Assembly (NCBI GenBank): GCA_020073465.1
Contig: JAIQFC010000010.1
Coordinates: forward strand, 171,254-235,253
Origin: Terriglobia bacterium
GTDB taxonomy: Bacteria; Acidobacteriota; Terriglobia; Terriglobales; Acidobacteriaceae
Length of the DNA stretch: 64,000 nucleotides
Reading direction: 5' to 3'
Below are positions 17,892 to 26,721 of the stretch, one piece after another. Below the pieces are notes generated by a model that made no database searches, was not told the DNA's origin, and was given only the letters and a program-made list of their open reading frames with translations. The position numbers and the translations under genes were made by a program. The number at the start of each line of letters is the position of its first letter. The first letter of the stretch is position 1.

Positions 17892-18258
17892 GAATTGTTC
17901 CTTTCGGAGCTGAGGAACTAAGAGGAGAGGACTTCAGATGGGCTGACTTAGTTCAGATGACCTGAAAGAGAGAGGAAGTGCTCATCTCTAGCATCATGAT
18001 CGCTCAGACAGTCAGCAATAAATGGTCTGAATTGCTCACTTTCGTCGTGCGTGGTCAAAGCAGGTTGGGATTGTCACAAGTGCCGCCTGAGGGTTTTCGT
18101 GTAATGTGAGCAATCCTGCACAGAATCGTCGGCCTTGGCCTGTCATTGTTAGCTGTCGGAGATGCGACATGTGAGACCGTTCCTCGATCACTCCGGCCCC
18201 TTGCCCACGTGCTGGGGAACCGTTCCCGACCAATGGGAGAAAGAGTGAAGGTGAATCG
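17892..18258. other. Divergent intergenic region
   Basis: About 370 bases between the SYLF gene (leftward) and the zinc-ribbon gene (rightward). It contains the repeated regulatory element at 17931-17970. Nothing else is recognised. Confidence 0.5.
17931..17970 (-). repeat. 40-base regulatory repeat, copy 1 (upstream of SYLF gene)
   Basis: Identical at 37 of 40 positions to 57062-57101. In both cases it begins 37-40 bases upstream of a minus-strand start codon. It contains two dyads, TCAG-N5-CTGA and TTCAG-N5-CTGAA. The constant spacing suggests a promoter or operator, not a mobile repeat. Confidence 0.7.
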
Positions 18259-18462
18259 ATGGACCCCGTCTCTCGTCCCTTTCGCAATCGGCTCCGCAGA
18301 CGCCTAGCTTTCATCGCTAATCTGTACGGGAAGCTGCGGACGATACTTACTCAGCAGGACCGGGAAGTCCGGTCGCAAAGGATGTGCCCGTTTTGCGGGC
18401 TAATCACGCCACGCTACAAGACATCTTGCCTGGAATGCGGCAAGTCTTTTATCCCAGCATAA
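18259..18462 (+). CDS. Small zinc-ribbon protein
   Basis: 67 residues: a basic, Arg-rich N-terminal half and a C-terminal zinc ribbon of the form CPFC...CLEC (CPFCGLITPRYKTSCLECG). A modest purine-rich ribosome site (GTGAAGGTGA) precedes the ATG. Its 3' end overlaps the 3' end of the response regulator gene by 49 bases on the opposite strand. Function unknown; a nucleic-acid or protein-binding role would fit. Confidence 0.55.
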   Translation: MDPVSRPFRNRLRRRLAFIANLYGKLRTILTQQDREVRSQRMCPFCGLITPRYKTSCLECGKSFIPA

Positions 18463-19100
18463 AGCTCGCAGCGCAGCGATTTCATCACACATACATTTCG
18501 TTCGTGCATGCGCCCCTGGGCTCGCTCAATGATGTATCGATTCTTGCTTGGACAGAAGCGGCATGGCGCTTCGAGCACTTCTCCCGCGGCATCTTCCACC
18601 ACCGGCAACTGAAACGCCCGCAAGCATTCGGCGCATGTCACAACCACATACGGCACTCCTTGAGCGTCATGACCGTTACGGGGAATCCACGCTGGAGCAC
18701 TCTCATTCTGATGGGCGCTCGCCCTGGTCTCGGATGTGCGAATCAGGGCCGCAATGGTCGCCAAGAGGCCCTTCGGGCTTTGGCCTTTGGGGAAAAAGCA
18801 GTCAGCAATCACCCCGGAGGGTACTTCGTCGCCCTGATAGTCACCGCTCATCGCCACAGTCATGATTTGCGGGAAACGCCGGCGTACGACGGAGAGCAGC
18901 TCGTAGCCTGACATGTGGGGCATGTTGAGGTCCGAGACGATCAAGTGCGGCAGCGTTCGCCTCAGCTGCAGAAGGGCGGCAAAGCCGTCCTGCGCACTGG
19001 CGACATCATATCCCGCCGTGACCAGCAGCAGTGCGAGGCTTTCTCGAATGCTCGGGTCGTCATCCACCACAAGGACTTCACGCTTCGAAGAGGTCGCCAT
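18414..19100 (-). CDS. Response regulator with C-terminal zinc-ribbon-like output
   Basis: 228 residues from the ATG at 19100, chosen because AGAGGAG stands just before it. Residues 8-125 are a CheY-like receiver with VVDDDPSIRE (acidic pocket), VSDLNMPHMSGYELL with phosphoacceptor Asp57, and a late lysine in FFPKGQ. The output part has two cysteine pairs, CAEC and CRFC, resembling a zinc ribbon, followed by a basic tail, not a known HTH or enzyme. No cognate kinase is next to it. It is divergent from the His-rich protein gene, and a 16-base inverted repeat lies between them. Confidence 0.85.
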   Translation of the reverse strand: MATSSKREVLVVDDDPSIRESLALLLVTAGYDVASAQDGFAALLQLRRTLPHLIVSDLNMPHMSGYELLSVVRRRFPQIMTVAMSGDYQGDEVPSGVIADCFFPKGQSPKGLLATIAALIRTSETRASAHQNESAPAWIPRNGHDAQGVPYVVVTCAECLRAFQLPVVEDAAGEVLEAPCRFCPSKNRYIIERAQGRMHERNVCVMKSLRCELYAGIKDLPHSRQDVL

Positions 19101-19171
19101 AGACACTCCTCTCTGAGTTCTGTGGGAAGCAGCGGCCACGTCCGAGGAGTCTCGCATCCAGACCTCCTGTG

Positions 19172-19187
19172 TGTCTGGTCAAAACTG
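19172..19187 (-). repeat. 16-base inverted repeat, left copy
   Basis: TGTCTGGTCAAAACTG, a perfect inverted partner of 19336-19351. Read in the direction of the response regulator gene it gives CAGTTTTGACCAGACA about 72 bases before the ATG. Confidence 0.7.
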
Positions 19188-19335
19188 CTCACAGCCAAGA
19201 CATGGGCGGCGGCTGAGCAATACTGACCCGATGCGCTCGTTTTGCAGCCTTCAGGTATCACCCGAGCGGAACCTTGAGACTCTCAGGTTTCAAAAGGTGT
19301 TCGGGCTGCCACAGCGGCTTGGGGGATCCTGTGTT

Positions 19336-19351
19336 CAGTTTTGACCAGACA
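19336..19351 (+). repeat. 16-base inverted repeat, right copy
   Basis: CAGTTTTGACCAGACA, about 118 bases before the His-rich protein ATG at 19470. It is the same 16-mer in the same orientation relative to its gene as the left copy. Confidence 0.7.
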
Positions 19352-19469
19352 GGTGTGGCATTGGAGCGGAACAATACACTTGGTCGTGTGCCGTCCCAGA
19401 CTTCTGCGGTGTGTCCGCGGGTCATGGGCGAGCGTAGAAACTCGCCAGAATCTAACAAAGGAGAACCGC

Positions 19470-19724
19470 ATGTCCAAGACTTGGGAGCATTACCATCACG
19501 CTGCTCCTCATCATGAGCGAGCGGCCTACCATTTCAAAGAGGCGGCGAAATACGACGAGGCCGAGGAGCACGAAAAGGCTGCACACCACCTGTACTTGGC
19601 TCACGGACACATTCAACACGCTAGTCATCACGACGCCGAGGCTGCGAAACTGCATGCCGAGCACTGCGACAGCATGCCGTCGCCCGCTTCCGAGCAAGGA
19701 GCCCAGAGAGAGAATGCCGCCTAG
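19470..19724 (+). CDS. Small histidine-rich helical protein
   Basis: 84 residues behind a strong AAAGGAGAA ribosome site. The sequence is a heptad-like run of His, Ala, Glu and Lys (for example HHAAPHHERAAYHFKEAAKY and HASHHDAEAAKLHAEH), predicted to be almost wholly helical. Similar short His/Ala-rich proteins are widespread in proteobacteria and acidobacteria with no assigned function. Metal or acid buffering is a guess. It may share control with the divergent response regulator. Confidence 0.75.
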   Translation: MSKTWEHYHHAAPHHERAAYHFKEAAKYDEAEEHEKAAHHLYLAHGHIQHASHHDAEAAKLHAEHCDSMPSPASEQGAQRENAA

Positions 19725-19844
19725 GAGAGGTTCGTTTTTTGTGTTCATGCCCTATTTACGCCGAATGAGATTCACCCTTCACTGGCGCGGGTCGGCGTTT
19801 TGGAATGCTCCAACCCCAAAAGCCGGGGCGAGTCGCAAAGAAAC

Positions 19845-21326
19845 ATGAATACTCTTCTCATATATCCGGAATGGCCTGACACGTACTGGAGCTTCAGGCA
19901 TGCTCTACCGTTTCAGGGCAAGCGTTCTGCGTATCCACCATTGGGGCTGCTCACGATTGCTGCCCTGCTACCTGCTCACTGGGCGAAGCGCCTCGTCGAC
20001 ATAAACGTGCGCGCGCTAACGGATTCTGACCTGGCGTGGGCTGACGTCGCACTGGTCAGCGGCATGCTGGTGCAAAAGGATAATCTACTCGTCATATTGG
20101 CTCGGTGCCGTGCCAACGGAATACGCACGGTCGTGGGTGGGCCGATTGCCAGTGGTTTCAGGGAACTACATCGCTACGCCGATCACGTAGTGATCGGGGA
20201 GGCCGAGGAACTGATCGCGCCACTTGCCGAAGACCTCGACCGGGGCACAGCAAAGCCGCAGTACAGGGCTAGCGAGATGCCGCTTCTGGACCGCAGCCCG
20301 TTGCCCGACCTGGGGTTGATCAACACCAGGCATTACAGCTCGATGGCCATTCAATACTCACGTGGGTGCCCGTTCAACTGCGAGTTCTGCGACATCATCG
20401 AGATATACGGGCGCAAGCCCAGAACGAAGTCCGTGGCTCAAGTCATCGCTGAGTTGGAGCAACTCTATCGGTGCAAGTGGAGAGGGGCGGTATTTCTTGT
20501 GGACGACAACTTCATCGGAAACAAGAAGAACGTCAAACAGTTACTGCCCGCACTGGCCGAATGGAACAATCGACATCGCCGGCCATTTACATTCTTTACA
20601 GAAGCGTCCATGAACCTGGCCGACGATCCTGAGCTTCTGGCGTTGATGAAAGCCGCTGGTTTCATCCGAGTGTTCCTGGGGATTGAGACTCCGGTAGAGG
20701 CCAGCCTGAAAGAAGCTCACAAGCTACAGAACACACAGCGCAGCCTGCTCGACAGCGTGCGATGCATTCAGCAACACGGTATCGAGGTTATGGCCGGATT
20801 CATCGTAGGCTTCGACAGTGATCCGGATGATGTGTTCGACAGGCAGGTCGAGTTCATCCAGGAGAGCGCCATCCCGATCGCAATGGTAGGACTTCTCCAG
20901 GCACTTCCAGGCACGCAGCTCTACCGGCGGCTAGAGCATGAAGGACGCCTTGTCAGCGACGCAAATGGAAACAACATCGACTGCAACTTGAGTTTCATTC
21001 CCACAATGTCCGCGCAACGCTTGCTTGAGGGGTATCGGTCGATATTGAAGCGCATTTACGCTCCGGACGCCTACTACGAACGGGTCCGGCGGTTTCTGGA
21101 TTGCTATCACCCCGCAAGTCGTACGCGCCGGTCGTTTTCGGAGTACCTCGCTTTGTGCCGTTCTGTCGTGAAGCAAGGCATGCTCGGCAACGCACGCGTA
21201 AGTTACTGGAAGTTTCTCATTGATGCCGCCACACGGTACCGCCATGCCTTCGGCACTGCAGTGACCCTGGCGATCATGGGCTACCACTTTTGCGTGGTGA
21301 CCGAAGCGGTGTGCCGGACTGACTAG
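19845..21326 (+). CDS. B12-binding radical SAM protein (HpnP-like, DUF4070-type)
   Basis: 493 residues from the ATG at 19845, where the protein begins MNTLLIYPEWPDTYWSF. Residues 1-135 are a cobalamin-binding Rossmann domain (PPLGLLTIAALLP; VVGGP). The radical SAM core has CPFNCEFC with Cys175, Cys179 and Cys182 binding the 4Fe-4S cluster. VFLVDDNFIGNKK and GFIVGFDSD are typical of the hopanoid C-2 methylase-like group. It probably performs a radical methylation or related reaction on a hydrophobic substrate. No hopanoid genes are next to it, so the HpnP function itself is not claimed. Confidence 0.85.
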   Translation: MNTLLIYPEWPDTYWSFRHALPFQGKRSAYPPLGLLTIAALLPAHWAKRLVDINVRALTDSDLAWADVALVSGMLVQKDNLLVILARCRANGIRTVVGGPIASGFRELHRYADHVVIGEAEELIAPLAEDLDRGTAKPQYRASEMPLLDRSPLPDLGLINTRHYSSMAIQYSRGCPFNCEFCDIIEIYGRKPRTKSVAQVIAELEQLYRCKWRGAVFLVDDNFIGNKKNVKQLLPALAEWNNRHRRPFTFFTEASMNLADDPELLALMKAAGFIRVFLGIETPVEASLKEAHKLQNTQRSLLDSVRCIQQHGIEVMAGFIVGFDSDPDDVFDRQVEFIQESAIPIAMVGLLQALPGTQLYRRLEHEGRLVSDANGNNIDCNLSFIPTMSAQRLLEGYRSILKRIYAPDAYYERVRRFLDCYHPASRTRRSFSEYLALCRSVVKQGMLGNARVSYWKFLIDAATRYRHAFGTAVTLAIMGYHFCVVTEAVCRTD

Positions 21327-21522
21327 CCCGGCAACGACCCCACTTCGGTGAAATGATGCTCGGAAGCCGACCCGCCGAGTCGGGTGTCTTCCGCTTGCGC
21401 AGATTTCAGTTCTACCGGGAAGACACACAAATACACTTCAGGCCACGCCCGCTGAAGTGATTTCCGACACTTCGCAGACCGTCGTGTGCTTTGACCTTCC
21501 GCAATCAGGCAACCGCGAGAAT

Positions 21523-22014
21523 TTACTTCTTGCTCGGGTCGTCTTCGGGATTGACATAGTTAAATTGCAGGGGTGCACTTCCGTGTACTTGCACGATGAC
21601 CTCGCCTGAGGCCATCGCGTAGTGGTGCATGTCCGGGTCAAGAAAGGCAAAACTTCCGGCAGGGAAGGTTGCCATCTTGTCCTTGTCAAAAACATCTCCC
21701 ATCCCAACCTTGAAATTCCCGGCGATGACCGTAACGTTTTCCCGCAACGGATGCCAGTGAGGCGCAATCCGGTATCCATCCGGCATCTTCAAGCGCACGG
21801 TATAGTCACCGCTTGAGGCGGCCGGGTTGCCCTCGATCACCGCGAGTTGCGCGCCCGGAGCTACGAAAGGTGGAGGTGGACCCCACGGAATCGTTTCTGG
21901 CGTGAATGCGTTTCGTTCGTGAGAGCCGGGATGCGCGGCACTCGTAAAGAAGAGCTGGCCCACACCGCACAACAAGCCAACGATTGCCAGTGTCATGTAC
22001 AAGTTTCTCTTCAC
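21523..22014 (-). CDS. Secreted cupin-domain protein
   Basis: 163 residues starting at GTG 22014, chosen for the GGAGG seven bases upstream. The N-terminus is a signal peptide or anchor (residues 3-25). The rest is a single cupin: YRIAPHWHPLRENVTVIAGNFKVGMG carries the His-X-His and Glu of cupin motif 1, and DPDMHHYAMASGEVIVQVHG carries motif 2. It probably binds a metal in the periplasm; no reaction can be assigned. It converges with the radical SAM gene. Confidence 0.85.
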   Translation of the reverse strand: MKRNLYMTLAIVGLLCGVGQLFFTSAAHPGSHERNAFTPETIPWGPPPPFVAPGAQLAVIEGNPAASSGDYTVRLKMPDGYRIAPHWHPLRENVTVIAGNFKVGMGDVFDKDKMATFPAGSFAFLDPDMHHYAMASGEVIVQVHGSAPLQFNYVNPEDDPSKK

Positions 22015-22162
22015 AGTTCTGCCTCCGTTGTTGATTCTTGATGGGGCATCATCCCCGGTTGGAAAGGGCTTTACAATGCAGCGGAGATAGCTTTTGGATA
22101 TCTTTCATATATCGCTGCAAGTCCTTGAGTTCTATCGGATAATGCTGTGACGGGCGCTTCTT

Positions 22163-23971
22163 ATGCGGGGTTCAAAACAGGCTATTGCCGACGTGGAACT
22201 CGACTTGGGCCGCTACGAACTTCGGCGGTTTGGTCGGCGGATCAAGCTCGAGAAGAAACCCATGGAGCTGCTCATCTTTCTGGCTGGGCGGCGCGAGCAG
22301 ATGGTCTCGCGTGAGGAGATCGTCAAGAAACTTTGGCGTTCCGATCTGTTTATCGATTCCGAAAAAAACGTCAACAACATTGTGCGGAAGCTTCGGACGG
22401 CTCTGGGCGACAACGCCATCAAACCCCGCTTCATTGAAACGGTTGTCGGAAAGGGATACCGATTTATCGGCCCCGTGCGAGTGATCGACGCGAAATATTC
22501 GCGTTCCAATTCTGGACAAGACTTTGCGCTCCCTGACAGCCGGAAGGATGGGAGAGAGTGGGGCGAGCGTTCGTCCATCGCGGTTCTGCCGCTGATGCTT
22601 CTGGGAAAGGCAGCGGACGACCAGGGCCTGTGCTTAGGGTTTGCAGATGCCCTCGTCTCACGTCTCGGAAATCTGCCGGGGGTGGACGTGTTGCCGACCT
22701 CCGCGGTCGTGAATTTGCCTCTCGAGGCAGCTCCTTCGGAGATCGCCTCACGCTTGGGTGTCCGGTTTGTCGTCCACGGCGCTATTCAGATGTCAAAAGG
22801 GCAGTGGCGCCTATCGCTGGAAATGCGTGACGTCTACCTGCAGCGCTGCTGTTTCACAAAAAAGTGCGATCTCGACGTCAGCCGGCTGTCAAGCTTCGAA
22901 AGTGAGATCGCCAGGCAGATTGCGGGTACCTTGAACCGGCCGCAGGCCCCGGTTGCGGTCGAGCAGCGCCCACGCTATAGCAGAGATCCTCTGGCCTATG
23001 CGGAGTTTATGCGAGGCTATCGGATCACAGCGTCCGGTGATGCGTCGATGATGGATAAGGCAAGCCATCACTTGACGAACGCCGTAACGCGAGACCCCTC
23101 TTTTGCCCTTGCCCATGCCACCTTGTCATTTGCCTGCACGACTCGGCATTTCGAATTCGACCCAGCCAGCGTGTGGCTGGAGAAGGCTGAATTCCACTGC
23201 CGCCGTGCCCTCGAAATAGACCCGAACCTTCCCGAAGGACACGTCGCCCGCGCTTTTTTGCTGTGGGGACCGTCGAAGAACTTCCAGCATCTGGAAGCAA
23301 TTGCAGATCTCAAGCGCGCACTCGCCCTGCAGAACAATCTGCCTCACGCTTATAACCGTCTCGGCACGATCCTGGCACACATCGGACTACTCGATCACGC
23401 GCGCGAAATGTACGAAAGGGCGCGGCCTTTTCATCCCAGGAAAGCTGTCAGCCCAAGCATCGTGCAGGTTTATGTCTGGAGTCGTGAATACGACCTGGCG
23501 CGCGATCAGATTCAAGCCTGGCGGCAGGAGAGTCCCGGTAACAAGTACGCACTCTATTTTGCTCCCCAGCCGGCAATGATGACTGAGGATTGGGATGAAG
23601 CGAGTCGCCTGATAAATGAAGCATTGCGACTCGTGCCCGACGAACCGCTCATCGTGAGCTTGCAGGGCGTCCTTCACGCCTTGATGGGCAATGGAGAAGC
23701 CGCGATCGGCTGCGTGACCAGAGCCTGTTCGAGTCCAAAAACCTTTGGCCATGCGCATCACACGTACTATCAGATCGCTTGCACTCTCGCCCTGACGGGC
23801 CGACGCGAAACTGCCTTTGAGTGGATCGAGCGAAGTGTCAGTACTGGGTTCGCGTGTTGGCCCTTCTTCCTGAAAGACCCTTGTCTGCAGAGTCTGCGCG
23901 GGCTTCCCGAGTTTGAGTTGCTGATAAGCACTCTCCAGGCGAAGTATCCCGACCATCTGGGATCGTTATAG
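22163..23971 (+). CDS. Winged-helix (OmpR/CadC-type) transcriptional regulator with TPR repeats
   Basis: 602 residues. Residues 10-105 form an OmpR-type winged helix: LGRYELRRFGRRIKLEKKPMELL, then the recognition region (NIVRKLRTALGD) and RFIETVVGKGYRFIGPV. The middle part (about 135-260) resembles the domain found in CadC-like regulators (IAVLPLMLL...GFADALVSRLGNLPGVDVLPTSAV). The C-terminal half has TPR-like helical pairs (HHLTNAVTRDPSFALAHATLSFA and RALEIDPNLPEGH). No membrane helix is obvious, unlike classical CadC. A second member of this family lies at 60.9 kb. Confidence 0.88.
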   Translation: MRGSKQAIADVELDLGRYELRRFGRRIKLEKKPMELLIFLAGRREQMVSREEIVKKLWRSDLFIDSEKNVNNIVRKLRTALGDNAIKPRFIETVVGKGYRFIGPVRVIDAKYSRSNSGQDFALPDSRKDGREWGERSSIAVLPLMLLGKAADDQGLCLGFADALVSRLGNLPGVDVLPTSAVVNLPLEAAPSEIASRLGVRFVVHGAIQMSKGQWRLSLEMRDVYLQRCCFTKKCDLDVSRLSSFESEIARQIAGTLNRPQAPVAVEQRPRYSRDPLAYAEFMRGYRITASGDASMMDKASHHLTNAVTRDPSFALAHATLSFACTTRHFEFDPASVWLEKAEFHCRRALEIDPNLPEGHVARAFLLWGPSKNFQHLEAIADLKRALALQNNLPHAYNRLGTILAHIGLLDHAREMYERARPFHPRKAVSPSIVQVYVWSREYDLARDQIQAWRQESPGNKYALYFAPQPAMMTEDWDEASRLINEALRLVPDEPLIVSLQGVLHALMGNGEAAIGCVTRACSSPKTFGHAHHTYYQIACTLALTGRRETAFEWIERSVSTGFACWPFFLKDPCLQSLRGLPEFELLISTLQAKYPDHLGSL

Positions 23972-24021
23972 TCAGGCGCCATGCCTGGACGGATCCCGAC
24001 ATCACAGCAATCCCCTTCGGT

Positions 24022-24324
24022 CAGCAGTTCGTCTTCTGCAAGGAAGCCGCTGCGCGGTTGAACCCAGATCTTCTAAGGCGCGACGTGCTGTACCCAACCC
24101 TAGACCGTCTCGTTATCGCTCGCAAACCGCGGGCGGCCGGCTTCCACACGTTCCGGCACTCTGCTGCAACAATCGTCAACCACAAGACAGGCAATCTGAA
24201 GCTTGTACAGAAATTGCTCTGGGCCAACCCAAGCACCACGGCGGATGTCTACACCCATAGGCCCGCGTACTCAAATCCGATCTGGATATGGAGGAGATCC
24301 GAAGGATTCTACGACTGCGTATGA
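24022..24324 (+). pseudogene. Tyrosine recombinase (phage integrase) C-terminal remnant
   Basis: The open frame runs QQFVFCKEAAARLNPDLLRRD and then FHTFRHSAATIVNHKTGNLKLVQKLL...STTADVYTH, i.e. the HxFRHS box with catalytic His and Arg and the region with the nucleophilic Tyr. There is no start codon and no N-terminal or core-binding domain. The residues after the tyrosine do not look like an integrase tail. This is a leftover of a past integration event. A related tail lies at 50.5 kb. Confidence 0.8.
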
Positions 24325-24477
24325 ACAGCATCCTCAGTGGATCATTTTCATCGATAAGATCACCTCCATCGTCCTTGAGTTAGCAGACAGGTGTCTGCAA
24401 TCACTGCGTAGCCATGGAGAGCCGAATAGCATAATCAGGGCGGTTGCTTCGAGGGTCGGCCTTGTTTGGAGGCCGAG
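24325..24477. other. Short stretch before the TonB-like gene
   Basis: Nothing recognised except the ribosome site GGAGG immediately before the ATG at 24478. Confidence 0.4.
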
Positions 24478-25377
24478 ATGTCAAGCGTGGCTTTGCAGCG
24501 CGGGTCAGAGCGGGTTCCGCTCGATTCTGCAACGGCGCCCGCAATTCTGCCCACCCTCTTTGGCGAGGGTTACGGGCAGTACAAAACTCGGAGAGGCACC
24601 TTCGTTCTCTCTTTCCTGGCACACACACTGGTAGTCGCGCTGCTCGTGCTCTCGGGCAGATTTGTTGCACAACATCGCCACGAGATTCGGCAACAGGTGA
24701 TCGGTATAGTCACCGACGTGAGCCCTTACGTTCTGCCTCCCTCGCGATCCAAAGCTGGGGGTGGTGGTGGCGGAGGGGACCGCGACAAGCTGGCAGCGTC
24801 TAAGGGCGCACTGCCTCGCTTCTCTCGCGAGCAACTGGCGCCTCCCGTGGTGGTGATCCGGAATGAGAATCCGAGACTGCCAGTCGAGCCAACCGTAGTT
24901 GTACCGCCCGAAATTCACCTGGCGCTGCAACAGTCCGGCCCCCTCGGAGATCCACTGTCTTCGATTCTAAGCACACCATCCAGCGGGATTGGATCAGGGG
25001 GCGGGATCGGTTCCGGCAGCGGCGGCGGGGTCGGTTCAGGACGTGGACCAGGCGTAGGCCCGGGATGGGGAGGAGGAATTGGGGGCGGAGCATACACGAT
25101 CGGTGGCGGAGTCACCGCCCCACGCGTCATTTATGCTCCGGAGCCGGAGTTTTCTGAGGAAGCACGCAAAACGAAGTTCCAAGGCACGGTTGTGCTGTGG
25201 CTGATCGTGGGGACTGATGGGCGAACACGCGACATTCGCATTTACCGGTCCCTGGGTATGGGCCTGGATGAGAAGGCAATCGAAGCTCTTCGTCGCTGGC
25301 GATTTGAACCAGGACGGAAGGATGGAGTCCCAGTAGCCGTGCAAGTGACCGTCGAGGTCAATTTCCGCCTGTACTGA
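24478..25377 (+). CDS. TonB-family energy-transducing protein
   Basis: 299 residues from the ATG at 24478 (GGAGG just upstream). A cytoplasmic start is followed by one membrane helix (about 44-60), a long low-complexity periplasmic linker with Gly/Ser-rich repeats (GIGSGGGIGSGSGGGVGSG) and a C-terminal TonB domain (APEPEFSEEARKTKFQGTVVLWLIVG...RRWRFEPGRKDGVPVAVQVTVEVNF). It should couple proton motive force to outer-membrane transporters. No ExbB or ExbD is adjacent. Glycine in place of the usual proline-rich linker is common in acidobacterial versions. Confidence 0.9.
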   Translation: MSSVALQRGSERVPLDSATAPAILPTLFGEGYGQYKTRRGTFVLSFLAHTLVVALLVLSGRFVAQHRHEIRQQVIGIVTDVSPYVLPPSRSKAGGGGGGGDRDKLAASKGALPRFSREQLAPPVVVIRNENPRLPVEPTVVVPPEIHLALQQSGPLGDPLSSILSTPSSGIGSGGGIGSGSGGGVGSGRGPGVGPGWGGGIGGGAYTIGGGVTAPRVIYAPEPEFSEEARKTKFQGTVVLWLIVGTDGRTRDIRIYRSLGMGLDEKAIEALRRWRFEPGRKDGVPVAVQVTVEVNFRLY

Positions 25378-25996
25378 ACCTCTTGCGGCTCCGTCGGCCC
25401 CTTCCGCGAACAACGGCAGCATAGCGGAAAGAAAGATCCGTCTTCACTTCTGGCGTGGGATCAGCAGTGTCCGTCCAAACCATGATTGGTAAGTTGGAGG
25501 ACTGATCGCCAGTGTGACAACAGACAAATCGGGTATATACGGCACGAGGGCAAGACGCTACACTCCGCATGCTTAAGAATGACTCCACGTGGCTGCCATG
25601 CATCCTCCGGGTAACTCGGCCTTTGTCGGGACAGCCTGATGCAGCTTGCCTCCCAACTCCGGTTCGGTATTCATCACCTGCGGATGGAACCAAAGGAAGG
25701 GCCGCATCTGGTCGAGCGGTGAGCGCGACCTGTCGATGGGCTCGGTTTCAGAGAGAGTTGCGCACCTCCATCAACTCCGCGCCGCTGGGGGTTTTGCATC
25801 GCCGCACAGTTGAGGTCCCGCTGAATGACGCGAAATCGTCACTGGCCCGCGCAATCCGCAGATGAAGATTTTGCATGTGGTCTTCCTTGGCCATCTGTTT
25901 CTGTGCCGTCTTAGCATTCTCATCGTCAGAGCAAACTCCCGTCCGCCTGCCGAAATCGATTCTTGTTATTCCTGCAGGTCAAGATGCCCTTGAAAG
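25378..25996. other. Intergenic, about 620 bases
   Basis: No gene recognised on either strand; the open frames are short, lack ribosome sites and resemble nothing known. No clear repeats or terminators were seen. Confidence 0.4.
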
Positions 25997-26284
25997 TCAA
26001 AGCACTGACAGAAACTCCTTCCACGGGGTCGCAACCAAAGTTTCCGTCATCGAATGCCCGTAGGCGCGGATGATCATTGCCGCCTTCTCGATTTGTTTTG
26101 GATCCTCGGCTTCGACGAAATCGACGACATCGAAGCGTCCCAAGGTTGCGAAGCTGCCTTTCCAATGGATGTCCGGACATTGCTTTGCGATTCTTGCTGA
26201 CACTGTGGCAGCCAAATCCTTGAAGTTCTTGGGGTCCGCGAAGGCCTCGGGGGAAAAGCGACTCAGCATGATGTAGGTAGTCAC
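25997..26284 (-). CDS. GYD-domain protein
   Basis: 95 residues starting at GTG 26284 (GGAAGGAGG upstream), giving VTTYIMLSRFSPEAF. The ferredoxin-like GYD fold is recognised from the N-terminal TYIMLSRF, the central WKGSFATLGRFDVVDFVEAED and the late RAYGHSMTETLVATPW. The family is small, soluble and of unknown function. It stands alone. Confidence 0.82.
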   Translation of the reverse strand: MTTYIMLSRFSPEAFADPKNFKDLAATVSARIAKQCPDIHWKGSFATLGRFDVVDFVEAEDPKQIEKAAMIIRAYGHSMTETLVATPWKEFLSVL

Positions 26285-26721
26285 GACATGCCTCCTTCCG
26301 TGCAAAACTCGATGGGCGGATCATTCTCAGATCATTTCTCCATCTCTCTTAAATCCTACTCTCCGCGGCAACGTTGCAGACTAATACAAGGAGACGCCGT
26401 CCGGTTCCGGGCCGGATGCCATTGTCTGGAGAGAGAACCTGGTTGATGGGAAAGTCGAGTGAAAAGCGCGCTCTCAATTGCGCGTGAACTCCGCTGACGG
26501 ACGCAAGTGCCCTCCTTGTCGGCAGACTCCCGGCCCACCTTACTTAGTTAACGATTGAGTCCTGTCTCACACGAGCCTAAAATAACAGTAGAGCGAAAGA
26601 GCTCGTTGGCTGGCCGAATCTCGATTCGAGATCCGAGCTTGCCTTGTTTATGTGACCCAGTTCTGGACCTCGTTCTTCGAAGACCCACCTTGGTCTCCCC
26701 TGGTCCCCAGGAGGTGTCGTT
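26285..26721. other. Intergenic, about 440 bases
   Basis: Lies between divergent genes; promoters for both are expected here. Nothing else is recognised. Confidence 0.4.

Larger units (their letters stand above)
19101..19469. other. Divergent regulatory region between response regulator and His-rich protein
   Basis: About 370 bases. TGTCTGGTCAAAACTG (19172-19187) and its exact complement CAGTTTTGACCAGACA (19336-19351) face outward towards the two genes. Each copy contains a TTGACC that could serve as a -35 box. No gene is seen. Confidence 0.5.

Noticed and set aside
19845..21326. Naming the radical SAM protein HpnP (hopanoid methylase)
   Set aside because: Motifs fit the wider DUF4070 group, but no hopanoid genes are nearby and close paralogues have other roles.
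24915..25130. Proline-rich minus-strand frame
   Set aside because: It is only the complement of the glycine-rich linker of the TonB-like protein.
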